Below the pieces are notes generated by a model that saw nothing but the letters and a program-made list of their open reading frames with translations, was not told the origin of the DNA and ran no database searches. The translations under genes were made by a program, and so were the position numbers. 64,000 bases of DNA from Pseudomonas sp. Q2-TVG4-2 (GTDB lineage Bacteria > Pseudomonadota > Gammaproteobacteria > Pseudomonadales > Pseudomonadaceae), in assembly GCF_013620795.1 (NCBI RefSeq), contig NZ_LGLW01000005.1, positions 1-64,000 of the forward strand, given 5' to 3'. Positions within the stretch are counted from its first letter, which is position 1, and each line of letters begins with the position of its first letter. Shown here one piece after another: positions 1-9,159 of this stretch.

Positions 1-3000
1 TCTCCAGTGGGGTTGGTTACTTGCTGGGGGGTGGCACGCAATTGCCGGCGGCGCATCAGCAGGTAGGCGGCCGGCAGAACGAACAGCGAGAGCAGCGGGG
101 CGGTGATCATCCCGCCTACCATGGGCGCGGCGATGCGGCTCATGATTTCGCTGCCGGTCCCGCTACCCCAAAGGATGGGCAGCAGACCGGCGATGATCAC
201 GGCGACAGTCATGGCCTTGGGGCGAACCCGTTGTACGGCGCCTTCGCGGATCGCGTCGAGGAGGGCGCCCTCACTTTGAGCTCCGGCATCAATGCGCTCG
301 ATCCAGGCATTCTTTAGGTAAAGCAACATGATCACACCGAACTCTGCAGAAACCCCTGCGAGCGCAATGAAGCCGATACCTGTCGCGACGGAGAGGTTGT
401 ATCCCAGTAGATACAGGAACCAGACGCCACCGGTCAGGGCGAATGGCAGCGTAGCCATGATGAGCAGCGCCTCGCCAAAGCGGGCAAACGTGAGGTAGAG
501 CAAGACAAAAATGATCAGCAAGGTAGCCGGCACGACGAGCTTCAGCTTCGCGTTAGCTCGCTCCATGAATTCGAATTGGCCGGAATAGCTGATGCTCATG
601 CCGGACTCGAGCTGCACGCCTTCGCTAATCCTTTCCCTCAGATCGCCAACCACAGCCGCCATGTCGCGGCCACGGACATCGACGTAAACCCAACCCGACA
701 GCCTCGCGTTTTCGCTTTTGAGCATTGGCGGCCCGTCGGTCACCTGTACCTTGGCCACCGTCCCCAAGGTGATCTGACTGCCTTGCGGCGTGTAGATAGG
801 CAGGTTGCGCAGATCGGTTATCGAGTCGCGCCACTCCCGACCATAGCGGAGGTTGATCGGATACCTGGCGAGCCCTTCCACGGTTTCACCAATGGTTTGA
901 CCACCGATGGCACCGGCCACGATCGATTGCACGTCCGCGATATTCAGGCCGTAGCGTGCGGCGGCGACACGATCGATATCCACATCGATGTACCTGCCGC
1001 CGGTCAGTCTCTCAGCAAGCGCCGAACTGACCCCAGGTACCGTTTTGGCGATCTGCTCGACCGCCAGGGTCGCTTTGTCGATTTGCGCCAGGTCCGTGCC
1101 ATATACCTTCACACCTATCGGGCTCTTTATCCCCGTCGCCAGCATATCGATGCGGTTGCGAATCGGAGGGATCCACAGATTGGCCAATCCAGGTACTTGT
1201 ACGGTGCGATCCAACTCCTCAACCAGCTTTTCAGGCGTCATCCCAGGGCGCCATTGATCCTTCGGCTTGAACTGAATGGTCGTCTCGAACATTTCCAGCG
1301 GGGCGGGATCAGTAGCGGTGTCGGCTCGACCAGCCTTACCGAACACGTGTGCGACTTCTGGAACCGTTTTGATGAGCCGGTCTGTCTGTTGCAATAGTTC
1401 AGAAGCTTTCTGAGCTGAAAGGCCTGGTAACGCAGTGGGCATATAAAGAAGGTCGCCTTCATCCAGCGGTGGCAAGAACTCCCCACCGAGGCGAGAGGCG
1501 GGCCACAAGCCAGTCAGAAAAACCAGAACCGCCACAAGCAGGGTCGCCTTGGGCCAGCGCAGTACCGCGTCCAGGGCCGGCTTGTAGATCCAGATGAGGC
1601 CACGGTTGAGCGGATTGCGGTGTTCATCCGGGATCTTGCCCCGTATCCAATACCCCATGAGCACCGGAACCAGCGTTACCGACAGACCCGCGGCCGCTGC
1701 CATTGCATAGGTTTTGGTGAACGCCAGTGGGCCAAACAGCCGGCCTTCTTGCGCCTCCAGGGTGAACACTGGAATGAACGACAGCGTGATGATCAGAAGG
1801 CTAAAGAACAGTGCCGGCCCCACCTCAACAGCTGCGTCAGTAATGACTTTCCAGTGCGCCTGGCCTTTCAATGTGGAATCAGGATGCCGCTTGTGCCAGG
1901 CCTCAATGTGCTTGTGGGCGTTTTCGATCATGACGATTGCTGCATCGACCATCGCTCCGATCGCGATCGCGATGCCACCCAAAGACATGATGTTTGCGTT
2001 GATGCCTTGCCGCTGCATGATCACAAAGGCGATCAATATGCCGATCGGCAACGAAACGATCGCGACCAGAGATGAGCGCAGATGCCACAGGAATAGTGCG
2101 CAAACCAGCGCAACGACGATGAATTCCTCGATGAGCTTGTGGGTGAGGTTTTCAACGGCACTGTCGATCAGCTTGCTACGGTCGTAAGTCGTGACGATTT
2201 CGACACCTTCGGGAAGGCTCGCTTTGAGCTCATCGAGCTTGGTTTGAACGGCAGCGATGGTTTCCCGAGCGTTCTTGCCGCTACGCAGGATCACAACTCC
2301 ACCGACTACCTCACCTTCGCCGTCAAGCTCGGCAATACCTCGGCGCATTTCCGGGCCGAGCTGGATATGCGCAACGTCCCCTAGCGTCACGGGCACGCCA
2401 CCGTCGAGACGCAAAGGAATGGCTCGAAAATCCCCGAGCGTCTTCAGATACCCTGTCGCACGAACCATGAACTCGGTTTCCGCGAGTTCCAGAACACTCC
2501 CGCCGGTTTCACGGTTGGCCTCGTCGATCGCCTTTGCAATCTGCTGCTGCGTCACGCCCCTGCTGGCCATGCGTATAGGATCCATTACGACCTGGTACTG
2601 CTTGACCATCCCGCCTATGGGCGCGACTTCCGCCACGTTGGGCAGTGTCTTCAGTTCATAGCGCAGGAACCAATCTTGCAAAGAGCGCAGCTGCGAGAGG
2701 TCATGTTTGCCTGTTCGGTCTACCAAAGCATATTGGTAGATCCAACCGACACCCGTGGCATCAGGCCCCAAGGCGGGTTTGGCGGCGGCGGGAAGCCGAC
2801 TCTGCACCTGGCTCAGGTACTCCAGCACCCGCGAACGGGCCCAATAGAGGTCTGTGCCGTCCTCGAACAGGACGTACACGTAGCTATCCCCGAAGAAGGA
2901 GTAGCCGCGGACCGTCTTCGCGCCGGGGACAGACAGCATGGTCGTCGTCAGCGGGTAGGTGACCTGATTCTCGACAATCTGGGGCGCCTGCCCTGGGTAT

Positions 3001-3155
3001 GGCGTGCGAATGATGACCTGAACGTCGGAAAGGTCTGGCAACGCATCAACAGCGGTGTTCTTGACCGACCAGACACCCCAGGCCACCGCGAACACAGTAG
3101 CCAGCAGGATCAGGAAGCGGTTGGCCACCGACCATCGGATTATGGCTGCGATCAT
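1..3155 (-). CDS. cusA: Heavy-metal RND efflux permease, CusA type (3' end cut by window edge)
   Basis: This is the inner-membrane proton-driven pump of a Cu(I)/Ag(I) tripartite exporter. Reading the minus strand from ATG at 3155 gives an open frame to the window edge of about 1051 codons, close to the usual 1040-1055, so only the last few residues are missing. The N-terminus begins [17 protein letters not shown], followed by the first membrane helix. The TM4 signature [17 protein letters not shown], with its proton-relay aspartate, is encoded around 1915-1970. [13 protein letters not shown], encoded around 1425-1460, contains a methionine equivalent to one of the Met residues that bind Cu/Ag in E. 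coli CusA. The start overlaps the cusB stop by ATGA, so translation is probably coupled. The visible end ([12 protein letters not shown]) is the last helix and cytoplasmic tail. Family assignment is firm; Cu/Ag rather than Zn/Co/Cd is inferred from the Met motifs and the CusF-like domain in the neighbour. Confidence 0.95.
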   Translation of the reverse strand, partial: MIAAIIRWSVANRFLILLATVFAVAWGVWSVKNTAVDALPDLSDVQVIIRTPYPGQAPQIVENQVTYPLTTTMLSVPGAKTVRGYSFFGDSYVYVLFEDGTDLYWARSRVLEYLSQVQSRLPAAAKPALGPDATGVGWIYQYALVDRTGKHDLSQLRSLQDWFLRYELKTLPNVAEVAPIGGMVKQYQVVMDPIRMASRGVTQQQIAKAIDEANRETGGSVLELAETEFMVRATGYLKTLGDFRAIPLRLDGGVPVTLGDVAHIQLGPEMRRGIAELDGEGEVVGGVVILRSGKNARETIAAVQTKLDELKASLPEGVEIVTTYDRSKLIDSAVENLTHKLIEEFIVVALVCALFLWHLRSSLVAIVSLPIGILIAFVIMQRQGINANIMSLGGIAIAIGAMVDAAIVMIENAHKHIEAWHKRHPDSTLKGQAHWKVITDAAVEVGPALFFSLLIITLSFIPVFTLEAQEGRLFGPLAFTKTYAMAAAAGLSVTLVPVLMGYWIRGKIPDEHRNPLNRGLIWIYKPALDAVLRWPKATLLVAVLVFLTGLWPASRLGGEFLPPLDEGDLLYMPTALPGLSAQKASELLQQTDRLIKTVPEVAHVFGKAGRADTATDPAPLEMFETTIQFKPKDQWRPGMTPEKLVEELDRTVQVPGLANLWIPPIRNRIDMLATGIKSPIGVKVYGTDLAQIDKATLAVEQIAKTVPGVSSALAERLTGGRYIDVDIDRVAAARYGLNIADVQSIVAGAIGGQTIGETVEGLARYPINLRYGREWRDSITDLRNLPIYTPQGSQITLGTVAKVQVTDGPPMLKSENARLSGWVYVDVRGRDMAAVVGDLRERISEGVQLESGMSISYSGQFEFMERANAKLKLVVPATLLIIFVLLYLTFARFGEALLIMATLPFALTGGVWFLYLLGYNLSVATGIGFIALAGVSAEFGVIMLLYLKNAWIERIDAGAQSEGALLDAIREGAVQRVRPKAMTVAVIIAGLLPILWGSGTGSEIMSRIAAPMVGGMITAPLLSLFVLPAAYLLMRRRQLRATPQQVTNPTG

Positions 3156-4597
3156 TGCTGGCCCCCCAGCTTCTCGATGCGCTCGATGACCAGGCCTTCG
3201 TCGCTTTCACGCACGCCAACACGGACGCGGTCGTCGATGTGCAAGCCTGACAGCAGGGATTGATCGGCAGCCGGAAAGGACATGGTCATCCCAGGCATGT
3301 TCAGCGTCTTGAACGGCCCATGCGACAGGCCAACCATGCCATCTTCCAGGCTGACGATCGTACCTTCAGCCTCGTGCAGCGCAGGTTCTGTAGAAGTTGC
3401 AGGCTTCTCCAAGCCCTGAGCGGTCAGCCCGCGTAGGCTCGCCTCTGAATCGAGGAGAAACTGACCGGACGCCACGACCTTCTGACCGGCTTCCAGCCCT
3501 TCAAGCACCTCTGTCTGGTCATTGAACTCTCGGCCGATGCGGACCTCAACGGGGCGGTAACGGCCTTCATTCTCAGCCAACATCACCAATGCTCGCCGGC
3601 CGGTGCGAATGACCGCCTCGGATGGGATGACCAAGACATCCTCAACGTTGCGACTCAACGTCACCTCGGCCGTCATGCCGGGGCGAAGCCGCTGCTGCGG
3701 GTTAGGTAGTTCGACCCGGACACGCACAGTGCGGCTATCCAGGTTGGCTTGCGATAGTACGGCCTGGATCGTGCCTTCCAGAGATTCACCTGCAAAGGCG
3801 GGGAGGCGCGCGGTGACTGACTGCCCTGGCGTCAGATTGGTGATCTGCGCCTCAGGCACAGCTATCTCTAGCCATACCGTCTCCAATCCATTGACGCGTG
3901 CGAGAGATGCGCCGGCGGGTACGGTCATGCCCTCGCGAACGTCGAGGCTGTTCAGCACGCCGCCGATTGGGCTCGTTACGGTCCAAACGGGGCGCGCTTT
4001 ACCGGTTCGCTCCAGCTGAGCAATGACATCTGCCGGCATGCCGGCGAGGCGTAACCGCTGTCGGGCCGCCGCGAGCAGTTGGGGTTGGCCGACCCCTTTG
4101 AGCGCCAGGTACTCCTCCTGTGCAGCTGCCCATTCGGGAACCAAAAGATCGGCTAGCGGCGCGCCTTTTTCGATGACATCCTCCGGTGCTCGGTCGTAAA
4201 CGCGCTCGACAAAGCCACCGGCACGCGCCTGCACAACCGCCACGTCTCGCTCGTCAAACATCAACGCGCCTGTCGCTTCGAGCGACTGGCTAATCGATTC
4301 ACGTGTTGCGGTCGCCAGACGCATACCAAGGTTCTGCGTCACGCTCGGATCGATGCTAATGGACGCCCCGTCACCGCCTTCATCGGCATAGCGAGGAACA
4401 AGGTCCATATCCATAAAGGGGGATTTGCCTGGCTCGTCGAATTTCTGTTGCGGATACATGGGGTCGTACCAATAAAGCACCTCCTTTTCTTCTTCCGCTT
4501 GCGCGAACACAGAGGTAGACAGACCGACAATGCCCACAGTACCGATAATCAGCGGAAGGCTTAGGACGAGGGCCAGCCGCTTGAGTTGAAATGTCAT
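3152..4597 (-). CDS. cusB: CusB periplasmic adaptor with a C-terminal CusF-like domain
   Basis: This is the membrane-fusion protein linking the CusA pump to the outer-membrane channel. It has 481 residues. Residues 1-33 form a signal/anchor segment. Residues about 41-72 are the Met-rich metal-binding motif ([10 protein letters not shown], then [12 protein letters not shown]), as in E. coli CusB. The barrel-sandwich hybrid and beta domains of HlyD-type adaptors cover about 90-400. Residues about 405-478 form an extra domain ([19 protein letters not shown], then NMPGMTMSF) that matches the Cu(I)/Ag(I) chaperone CusF. The CusF histidine and two methionines are kept, while the tryptophan that stacks on copper in E. 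coli CusF is Met here. No separate cusF gene is visible, so the fused domain probably replaces it. The gene overlaps cusC upstream and cusA downstream by ATGA on both sides. Confidence 0.93.
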   Translation of the reverse strand: MTFQLKRLALVLSLPLIIGTVGIVGLSTSVFAQAEEEKEVLYWYDPMYPQQKFDEPGKSPFMDMDLVPRYADEGGDGASISIDPSVTQNLGMRLATATRESISQSLEATGALMFDERDVAVVQARAGGFVERVYDRAPEDVIEKGAPLADLLVPEWAAAQEEYLALKGVGQPQLLAAARQRLRLAGMPADVIAQLERTGKARPVWTVTSPIGGVLNSLDVREGMTVPAGASLARVNGLETVWLEIAVPEAQITNLTPGQSVTARLPAFAGESLEGTIQAVLSQANLDSRTVRVRVELPNPQQRLRPGMTAEVTLSRNVEDVLVIPSEAVIRTGRRALVMLAENEGRYRPVEVRIGREFNDQTEVLEGLEAGQKVVASGQFLLDSEASLRGLTAQGLEKPATSTEPALHEAEGTIVSLEDGMVGLSHGPFKTLNMPGMTMSFPAADQSLLSGLHIDDRVRVGVRESDEGLVIERIEKLGGQQ

Positions 4598-5847
4598 GGT
4601 CGGGTATCTCCAAAGGCAAAATGCAGGCGGGCGTTGCTCAGCGATCGGTCGCGGGCTACGTCAATACGACGCAGGCGAGTCTCGACGAGCTGGCGGCGCG
4701 CATCGATCACAGCGGTCAGTTCGCCGGTCCCGGCGCGGTAGTCCGCCATGGCAAGGCGGACCTTTTCCTCGGCGAGTGGCAGTAGGGTTTCTTCAACACG
4801 TACGAACGCGCGGTCAAGGCGCTGATATTCAGCCAGGTCGGCGGCCAGCTCCTGGTTATGCATACGCAACGCCGCTTGGCGCTGCGCCTCGATCTGTGTG
4901 AGGCGCGCTCGCTCAGCCGCGATCTTTGGATCCTGTCGAGAGCTGGTAAATAGCGGCAGGTCGAAACTGACGCTGAGGTTGACCATGTCGCCGTACTCTC
5001 TGCCACGATGCAGGTAGTCGACGCCCCAACTCCAGTCCGGTGTTTTTTCGGCTACGGCCTGGCGCACCCTGGCCTCCGCCTGTTCAGTCATCGGATCAAA
5101 AGCGAGCAGGTCTGGATGTCGCTGAAGGTTGTGCTGGTAATGATCGAAATTCTCAAGCCATTGCGGCCAAGTGCCGGTAAGTGGCTCGCTTGCCTCGTTA
5201 CCGATCCAGCGGCGAAGCTCGGCCCGTGCAACAGCCTGATTGCGTAAGAGTTCGTCCTCTTGCTCAGCCAGCAATGCGGCCTCTTGCTTTGGAACCACGC
5301 TATCTGCGGCTTGGCCGCGGCCACCGGCAATGCGTGCTGTGACAGCCCGCGAGAAAAGCTGGTTCTCACCATAGAGCTGTTTGAAGAGATCGAGTTTCTG
5401 CTCGACCGCGAAGGCGGCAATCCACGCCTCGGCAGTGTTTTGCCGCACTTTCAGCCGCTCAATGGTCTGTTGGATACCGGCGAGCGCTACATCGGCTTCC
5501 GCCGACTCGACACGCGCACGCCTTTTCGCTCGATTAGGTACGTCTTGCATGACCCCGACCATCTGCATGGTCATGAAGTCTTCATCCAGCCGCCAACGTT
5601 GCTCGCCTTCAATGGGCACGTTTTGCAAGCCAAGTTTCAGCTTTGGGTCCGGTAGTTCACCTGCTGGAATGGCTGCGCTACGCGCTGCCTCTAGGTTGGC
5701 CCGCTGAGCATCGAGTGATGGTGCTTCTTGCTCGGCCAGGCTCAAGGCCTGCTCCAAGGTTAGAGCGAAAGCGGACCCAGGCAGGCCAAAAGCGCCCGCC
5801 AGCAGGGCGGCCGAAATGGCACAAGCCCGCAAATCTTGGGGTTTCAT
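4594..5847 (-). CDS. cusC: TolC-family outer-membrane channel of the copper efflux operon (CusC/CzcC type)
   Basis: This is the outer-membrane channel subunit that completes the CusCBA exporter. It has 417 residues from the chosen ATG at 5847, which starts a clean signal peptide (MKPQDLRACAISAALLAGAF, ending near GSAFA). An in-frame ATG 24 bases upstream adds MEDQESLT and would spoil the signal. The body shows two repeated helical outer-membrane-efflux-protein domains, with segments such as TLEQALSLAEQEAPSL near the N-terminus and YRAGTGELTAVIDARRQLVE near the C-terminus. No lipobox cysteine is seen, unlike E. coli CusC, so this is closer to the CzcC branch. The stop overlaps the cusB start by ATGA. 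Confidence 0.9.
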   Translation of the reverse strand: MKPQDLRACAISAALLAGAFGLPGSAFALTLEQALSLAEQEAPSLDAQRANLEAARSAAIPAGELPDPKLKLGLQNVPIEGEQRWRLDEDFMTMQMVGVMQDVPNRAKRRARVESAEADVALAGIQQTIERLKVRQNTAEAWIAAFAVEQKLDLFKQLYGENQLFSRAVTARIAGGRGQAADSVVPKQEAALLAEQEDELLRNQAVARAELRRWIGNEASEPLTGTWPQWLENFDHYQHNLQRHPDLLAFDPMTEQAEARVRQAVAEKTPDWSWGVDYLHRGREYGDMVNLSVSFDLPLFTSSRQDPKIAAERARLTQIEAQRQAALRMHNQELAADLAEYQRLDRAFVRVEETLLPLAEEKVRLAMADYRAGTGELTAVIDARRQLVETRLRRIDVARDRSLSNARLHFAFGDTRP

Positions 5848-5939
5848 GGTCAATGATTCCTGATCTTCCATGCGAGCCAGAGGCGCGCGAATTCAGCCCA
5901 GATTTCTACGGCTGGGAGGTGTTTAGGAGGGGATCGGAA

Positions 5940-6290
5940 TCAGACCCGAGGTGGATGCCAGATGGGCTCAAGCGCTAAGGACGGAGCGAGGCCAATAGAA
6001 GGGGAGGGGCGATGTGAGTGAGGAAAATAGACCGCTGGCTTTTCCGTTAAGCTCTGAAGCATGCTGCTTGTTTGGCATTCCTGGCCGTTTTTGCAGACGC
6101 CTTGGTACTTGTGAAGGTGTTCCTGTGCGCAGCAGTCATGCTCAGCATCCATCGCCTGGTTCGCAACAGGATTCACGGATTCGGCAGGTATCGTGGGGTT
6201 TCCGGTCGTCATCAGCATTTGCGCCATCCCGGTAACTGGGATAGCGACACTGAGGATCAATGAAAAGCACAACCGGATGAACAACTTCAT
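5940..6290 (-). CDS. Small exported Cys/His/Met-rich protein heading the copper operon
   Basis: This encodes 116 residues with a signal peptide (about 1-24, ending GMAQ) and a short mature part. The centre is rich in metal ligands: EHDCCAQEHLHKYQGVCKNG followed by QECQ, and later PHSHRP. The tail ALEPIWHPPRV resembles the C-terminal end of DUF2946/CopL-type small proteins found at the front of copper operons. That resemblance is from memory and not verified. The gene lies about 90 bases upstream of cusC on the same strand and downstream of a CopR-like box, so it is probably the first gene of the operon. A periplasmic metal-binding or regulatory role is inference. There is no good Shine-Dalgarno before the ATG. 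Confidence 0.7.
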   Translation of the reverse strand: MKLFIRLCFSLILSVAIPVTGMAQMLMTTGNPTIPAESVNPVANQAMDAEHDCCAQEHLHKYQGVCKNGQECQTSSMLQSLTEKPAVYFPHSHRPSPSIGLAPSLALEPIWHPPRV

Positions 6291-6434
6291 GAGATCAGTT
6301 TATTGAGTCCGAGCTTTTGGCACAACGGGCCTGCCGATAGATAAGCGTGTTTGTAATCAAGCCTCCACGAGGCTGAGTGGTTGGCTTAACAGGGGCACCC
6401 TACAGAGCGCTTGCTGTCAGCAGCCTGTTGTTTA

Positions 6435-6451
6435 CATTACCGTTTTGTCAG
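6435..6451 (-). promoter_or_regulatory. Candidate CopR/CusR-type copper box
   Basis: On the minus strand the bases read CTGACAAAACGGTAATG. This fits the TGACA-N5-GTAAT pattern I remember for Pseudomonas CopR boxes. It sits about 145 bases upstream of the small Cys/His/Met-rich gene and points toward it, as expected for copper-inducible control of the cus operon. The cognate two-component genes are not in the window. Confidence 0.5.
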
Positions 6452-6459
6452 AAACCGGA

Positions 6460-6735
6460 AGCCTGACAGCGTTTGGTCGAAGCTGGTCACGCCGATGGCT
6501 TCCAGTGGCCCGCCTAGGTCTGCCTGCGCCTGCCATGAAGGCAGGCGGCCCCAGCCGAGCCCTGCTCCAAAGTGTGAACTTCCCATGCTGCGTGTTTGCC
6601 CGGCAGGACACCGAGCGTTCGGTCTTCCGAGAGCCTGGCTGTCGAACACGAGGAAGTGGTGCGGCAACTTCTTGTCCTGGTAGATGGCGCCACGGCAGTT
6701 GCGATGCTAAACCGATCAGGCAGATGCCGCGATTG
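6460..6735 (-). pseudogene. Remnant of a LysR-type regulator (C-terminal effector domain), frameshifted
   Basis: Pieces that look like the effector domain of a LysR regulator appear in order on the minus strand but in different frames. They are [10 protein letters not shown] near 6720, LPHHFLVFDSQ near 6660, LSEDRTLGVLPGK near 6620 and FGAGLGWGRLPSWQAQADL near 6530. They match the familiar series VAVAPSHPL, HRQLVLSD, EGRDFGVLS and LAGLGWGxxP of that family. At least two frameshifts separate them, and no DNA-binding N-terminal part is seen. The reading comes from pattern memory only, so confidence is moderate. The rest of the 6291-6815 gap shows the copper box and nothing else I can name. Confidence 0.4.
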
Positions 6736-6815
6736 TGCAGGCAAGGCTGCCGATCTGCCTCTGCGAGTCAATTCGCCTAGAGAAAGGCAATAGCCATCAA
6801 CCACGAGGTGATGCC

Positions 6816-7295
6816 ATGTCATCGGAAAGTGATACACGTCCTCCGCTGCCGCCGTTCACGCGGGAAACCGCCATCCAGAAAGTGCGCCTTGCCGAAGATG
6901 GCTGGAACAGCCGCGACCCTGCCAAAGTGGCTCTTGCCTACAGCCTGGATACCCGCTGGCGTAATCGCGCCGAGTTCGCCAATGGCCGCGATGAGGCTCG
7001 TATGTTTCTTGAACGCAAGTGGGCCAAGGAGCTTGAGTATCGGCTGATAAAGGAGCTTTGGGCATTCACCGACAACCGCATTGCGGTGCGGTATGCATAC
7101 GAATGGCGCGACGATTCCGGCAATTGGTACCGCTCCTACGGGAACGAGAATTGGGAGTTCAGTGAGGATGGGCTAATGCTGAACCGCTTCGCGTCCATCA
7201 ATGATCTGCCGATTAACGAATCCGAGCGCAAGTTTCGCTGGCCGCTTGGCCGTCGGCCCGATGGTCACCCCGGGCTATCCGAACTGGGACTCTGA
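6816..7295 (+). CDS. NTF2-like (SnoaL fold, DUF1348-type) small protein
   Basis: This encodes 159 residues from ATG 6816, which has a GAGGTG ribosome site six bases upstream. An upstream in-frame start at 6735 lacks this and gives an unlikely extension. The sequence [20 protein letters not shown], then [21 protein letters not shown] and later [19 protein letters not shown], is typical of the widespread DUF1348 family of cone-shaped NTF2-like proteins. The biochemical role of that family is unknown. There is no signal peptide, so it is cytoplasmic. It stands alone, with a decayed LysR gene upstream and non-coding DNA downstream. Confidence 0.88.
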   Translation: MSSESDTRPPLPPFTRETAIQKVRLAEDGWNSRDPAKVALAYSLDTRWRNRAEFANGRDEARMFLERKWAKELEYRLIKELWAFTDNRIAVRYAYEWRDDSGNWYRSYGNENWEFSEDGLMLNRFASINDLPINESERKFRWPLGRRPDGHPGLSELGL

Positions 7296-7391
7296 TTACA
7301 GGCCGCCAACAGCCTTTGCCAGCGAATCCGTTGCGTTTGAACGTCGTGGCGAGCGTGTAGGTTTGCAGCGAGGGGTCTCCCAGGATGCGAT

Positions 7392-7433
7392 GCTGCTAGC
7401 TGCTAGCTGCTAGCTGCTAGCTGCTAGCTGCGA
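7392..7433. repeat. Heptanucleotide tandem repeat (GCTGCTA)n
   Basis: There are five exact copies of GCTGCTA followed by a sixth with one change (GCTGCGA). The repeat lies in the gap between the convergent NTF2-like and TAXI genes, so it is unlikely to control a promoter. Such short units expand and contract by slippage and would be a usable strain marker. Confidence 0.9.
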
Positions 7434-7458
7434 GATCGAGGGATACATGCCTGGGGCT

Positions 7459-7481
7459 TAATCCACAGAAACTGTGGATAA
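7459..7481. other. Inverted pair of DnaA-box-like sequences in a perfect hairpin
   Basis: Bases 7473-7481 read TGTGGATAA, the exact complement of the DnaA box TTATCCACA. Bases 7459-7467 read TAATCCACA, one mismatch from the box on the other strand. Together they form a perfect 8-bp inverted repeat (ATCCACAG/CTGTGGAT, 7461-7479) with a 3-base loop. The site is in the non-coding stretch 7296-7698. There are too few boxes here for an origin, so it could be a DnaA titration or regulatory site, or a weak hairpin. Confidence 0.45.
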
Positions 7482-7667
7482 CGAGGTGGATATCTATCAC
7501 TGAATCGCTTCAGTCCTAGGAAGGACGAGGCCTCGCTACGGATTGGGTGTTTTTCAGCCAGCCAGCCAGATGCTTTTGTCTTTCCATTCAATAAGTTATG
7601 TGTACTGGTGGCTCGGCCTAACCGTGGCGAGATCTCCACCAAGGCACCTGTTTCACTAGACGGAAAT

Positions 7668-7691
7668 GCACCGCCCAGTCGGGGGCGGTGC
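7668..7691 (-). terminator. GC-rich hairpin after the TAXI gene
   Basis: A perfect 9-bp stem (GCACCGCCC with GGGCGGTGC) around a 6-base loop lies just past the stop of the minus-strand TAXI gene. The base run that follows on that strand is only weakly T-rich (ATTTCC), so termination there is plausible but not certain. Confidence 0.5.
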
Positions 7692-7698
7692 GGTCCGG

Positions 7699-8670
7699 TT
7701 ACAGCCAGCCCTGCTCTTTATAGAACCGTTCGGCACCCTCATGCAGCGGGGCGGTGAGGCCAACACGAATCATGTCCTTGGCTTCCAGATCGGCAAACGC
7801 CGGATGCAGACGCTTGAAGCGGTCGAGGTTGTCGAACACGGCCTTGACCAGCTGATACACGATTTCGGGATCGGTATTCGCAGTTGTAGCCAGCACTGCT
7901 TTGCCGCCGATCGAAGGCACCGCTTCATCGACACCAGGGTAGAGCCCTGCCGGAATCTCCGCGGTGGTGTAGTAGTCGGCACCCTGCAGAAACTTCTCGA
8001 TTTCCGGGCCGTTGATCGGTATCAGCTCGGCCTCGACATTGGTAAGCGCCTCCTGAATGGCACCGCTGGGATGGCCGACCACATAGGTGATCACGTCGAG
8101 GTTGTTGTCACCGAGCGCAGAGGCCATCTCCGCAGGCTTAAGCTCGCCAGCCAGGGCGAAGTCGGCGTTGGTCCAGCCCTTGGCCTTCATTACCTCGTCG
8201 AAGGTGTCGCGGCTACCTGAGCCCGGTACTCCAATATTCACCCGCTTGCCCTTCAGGTCATCGAACGATTCGATGCCGCTGTCGCTTCGGGCCACCACAG
8301 TGAGAATTTCTGTCTGCAATGAAAATACCGCACGAAGTTCTTCGATCGGGCCGCCCTTGTCGAACGGAGCGAGGCCATTCAGGGCCTTGTGCTGGTGATC
8401 GGACTGGATGAAGCCGAACTCATACTCGCCGTTTTCCAATGACACGATATTGGTCACGCTGCCTGCTGTGGAGGGTGCATTGCACTTGATCGCCGGTTGC
8501 ACTTCGGCGCGGTTTAGGAAGCGGCAGACCGACTGGCCCGCCGTGTAATAGACGCCGGTCTGACCGCCGGTACCGATGGTGACGAAACGTTCTTGGGCCG
8601 CAGCTGTAGCGGCACCCAGAGCGCTCGCCAAGGCGCAGCTCAGCAAGCCGATGCGAATGTTCTGCTTCAT
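7699..8670 (-). CDS. TAXI-family TRAP solute-binding protein
   Basis: This is a periplasmic substrate-binding protein of the TAXI subclass of TRAP transporters, 323 residues. The signal peptide spans about 1-25 (ending ATAAAQ). The mature start RFVTIGTGGQTGVYYTAGQS is the hallmark of the family. It is followed by GSVTNIVSLENGEYEFGFIQSD and the second-lobe motif KGKRVNIGVPGSGSRDTFDEV. It is the third gene of a minus-strand group after the dehydrogenase and the RidA-like gene, 110 bases from the latter. No TRAP membrane subunits are nearby, so it must use permeases encoded elsewhere. The substrate is unknown; an amino acid is plausible from the neighbours. Confidence 0.92.
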   Translation of the reverse strand: MKQNIRIGLLSCALASALGAATAAAQERFVTIGTGGQTGVYYTAGQSVCRFLNRAEVQPAIKCNAPSTAGSVTNIVSLENGEYEFGFIQSDHQHKALNGLAPFDKGGPIEELRAVFSLQTEILTVVARSDSGIESFDDLKGKRVNIGVPGSGSRDTFDEVMKAKGWTNADFALAGELKPAEMASALGDNNLDVITYVVGHPSGAIQEALTNVEAELIPINGPEIEKFLQGADYYTTAEIPAGLYPGVDEAVPSIGGKAVLATTANTDPEIVYQLVKAVFDNLDRFKRLHPAFADLEAKDMIRVGLTAPLHEGAERFYKEQGWL

Positions 8671-8780
8671 CGTGTATCCCTCTTTTGTTTTTGTTGGTTG
8701 GGTTAGCTGCCATGGTCGTCCATGACGATCATGGCGGTATTTCAGTGGCCGCCGCCGGAGGAGAACCGGTGCCTAGCCGC

Positions 8781-9134
8781 TCAAGTGGCGGCGGCGATCA
8801 CCATGATTTCCACGAGGACATTCGGCGAGGCGAGGCGTGCTTCCACTGTCGCCCGCGCCGGGGCGCTGCCGCTTGGTAGCCAGTCGCACCAGACCGTGTT
8901 CATCGCTGCGAAATCGGCATCGATGTCCTTCAGCCAGATCTGGGCGCTGAGTATCTGCGAACGATCGGAACCGGCTTCGGCCAGCAGGCGGTCTATTTTG
9001 GCCAGCACTTGGCGGGTCTGCCCGGCGGCGTCTTCGCCACGGTCATCCGGCACCTGCCCGGCGAGGAAGACCAGATTGGCGAAGGTTACGGCGGCGGACA
9101 TGCGTTCATTGCAGTTGAAACGTTGGATCGTCAT
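8781..9134 (-). CDS. RidA/YjgF-family enamine/imine deaminase
   Basis: This encodes 117 residues spanning the whole Rid domain. The segment MTIQRFNCNERMSAAVTFANLVFLAGQVP is the standard opening, in divided form MTIQRFNCNERMS then AAVTFANLVFLAGQVP. The segment APARATVEARLASP near residue 95 carries the arginine that in RidA binds the imine substrate. RidA proteins hydrolyse reactive enamines and imines made by PLP enzymes and by amino-acid oxidases. Its place 25 bases after a FAD amino-acid dehydrogenase fits the removal of the 2-imino acid that enzyme releases. The gene is probably co-transcribed with the flanking dehydrogenase and TAXI genes. The exact Rid subfamily cannot be set by eye. Confidence 0.9.
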   Translation of the reverse strand: MTIQRFNCNERMSAAVTFANLVFLAGQVPDDRGEDAAGQTRQVLAKIDRLLAEAGSDRSQILSAQIWLKDIDADFAAMNTVWCDWLPSGSAPARATVEARLASPNVLVEIMVIAAAT

Positions 9135-9159
9135 GTGTACTCCTTCTTGAGTTGTGCAA

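Noticed and set aside
576..3263. Long plus-strand frames over the first 3.2 kb
   Set aside because: They lie opposite the continuous cusA frame, which carries clear RND motifs. They are Arg/His/Gln-rich shadow frames without homology.
7424..7642. 72-codon minus-strand frame
   Set aside because: It begins near the heptamer repeat, has no ribosome site and no recognisable protein character.
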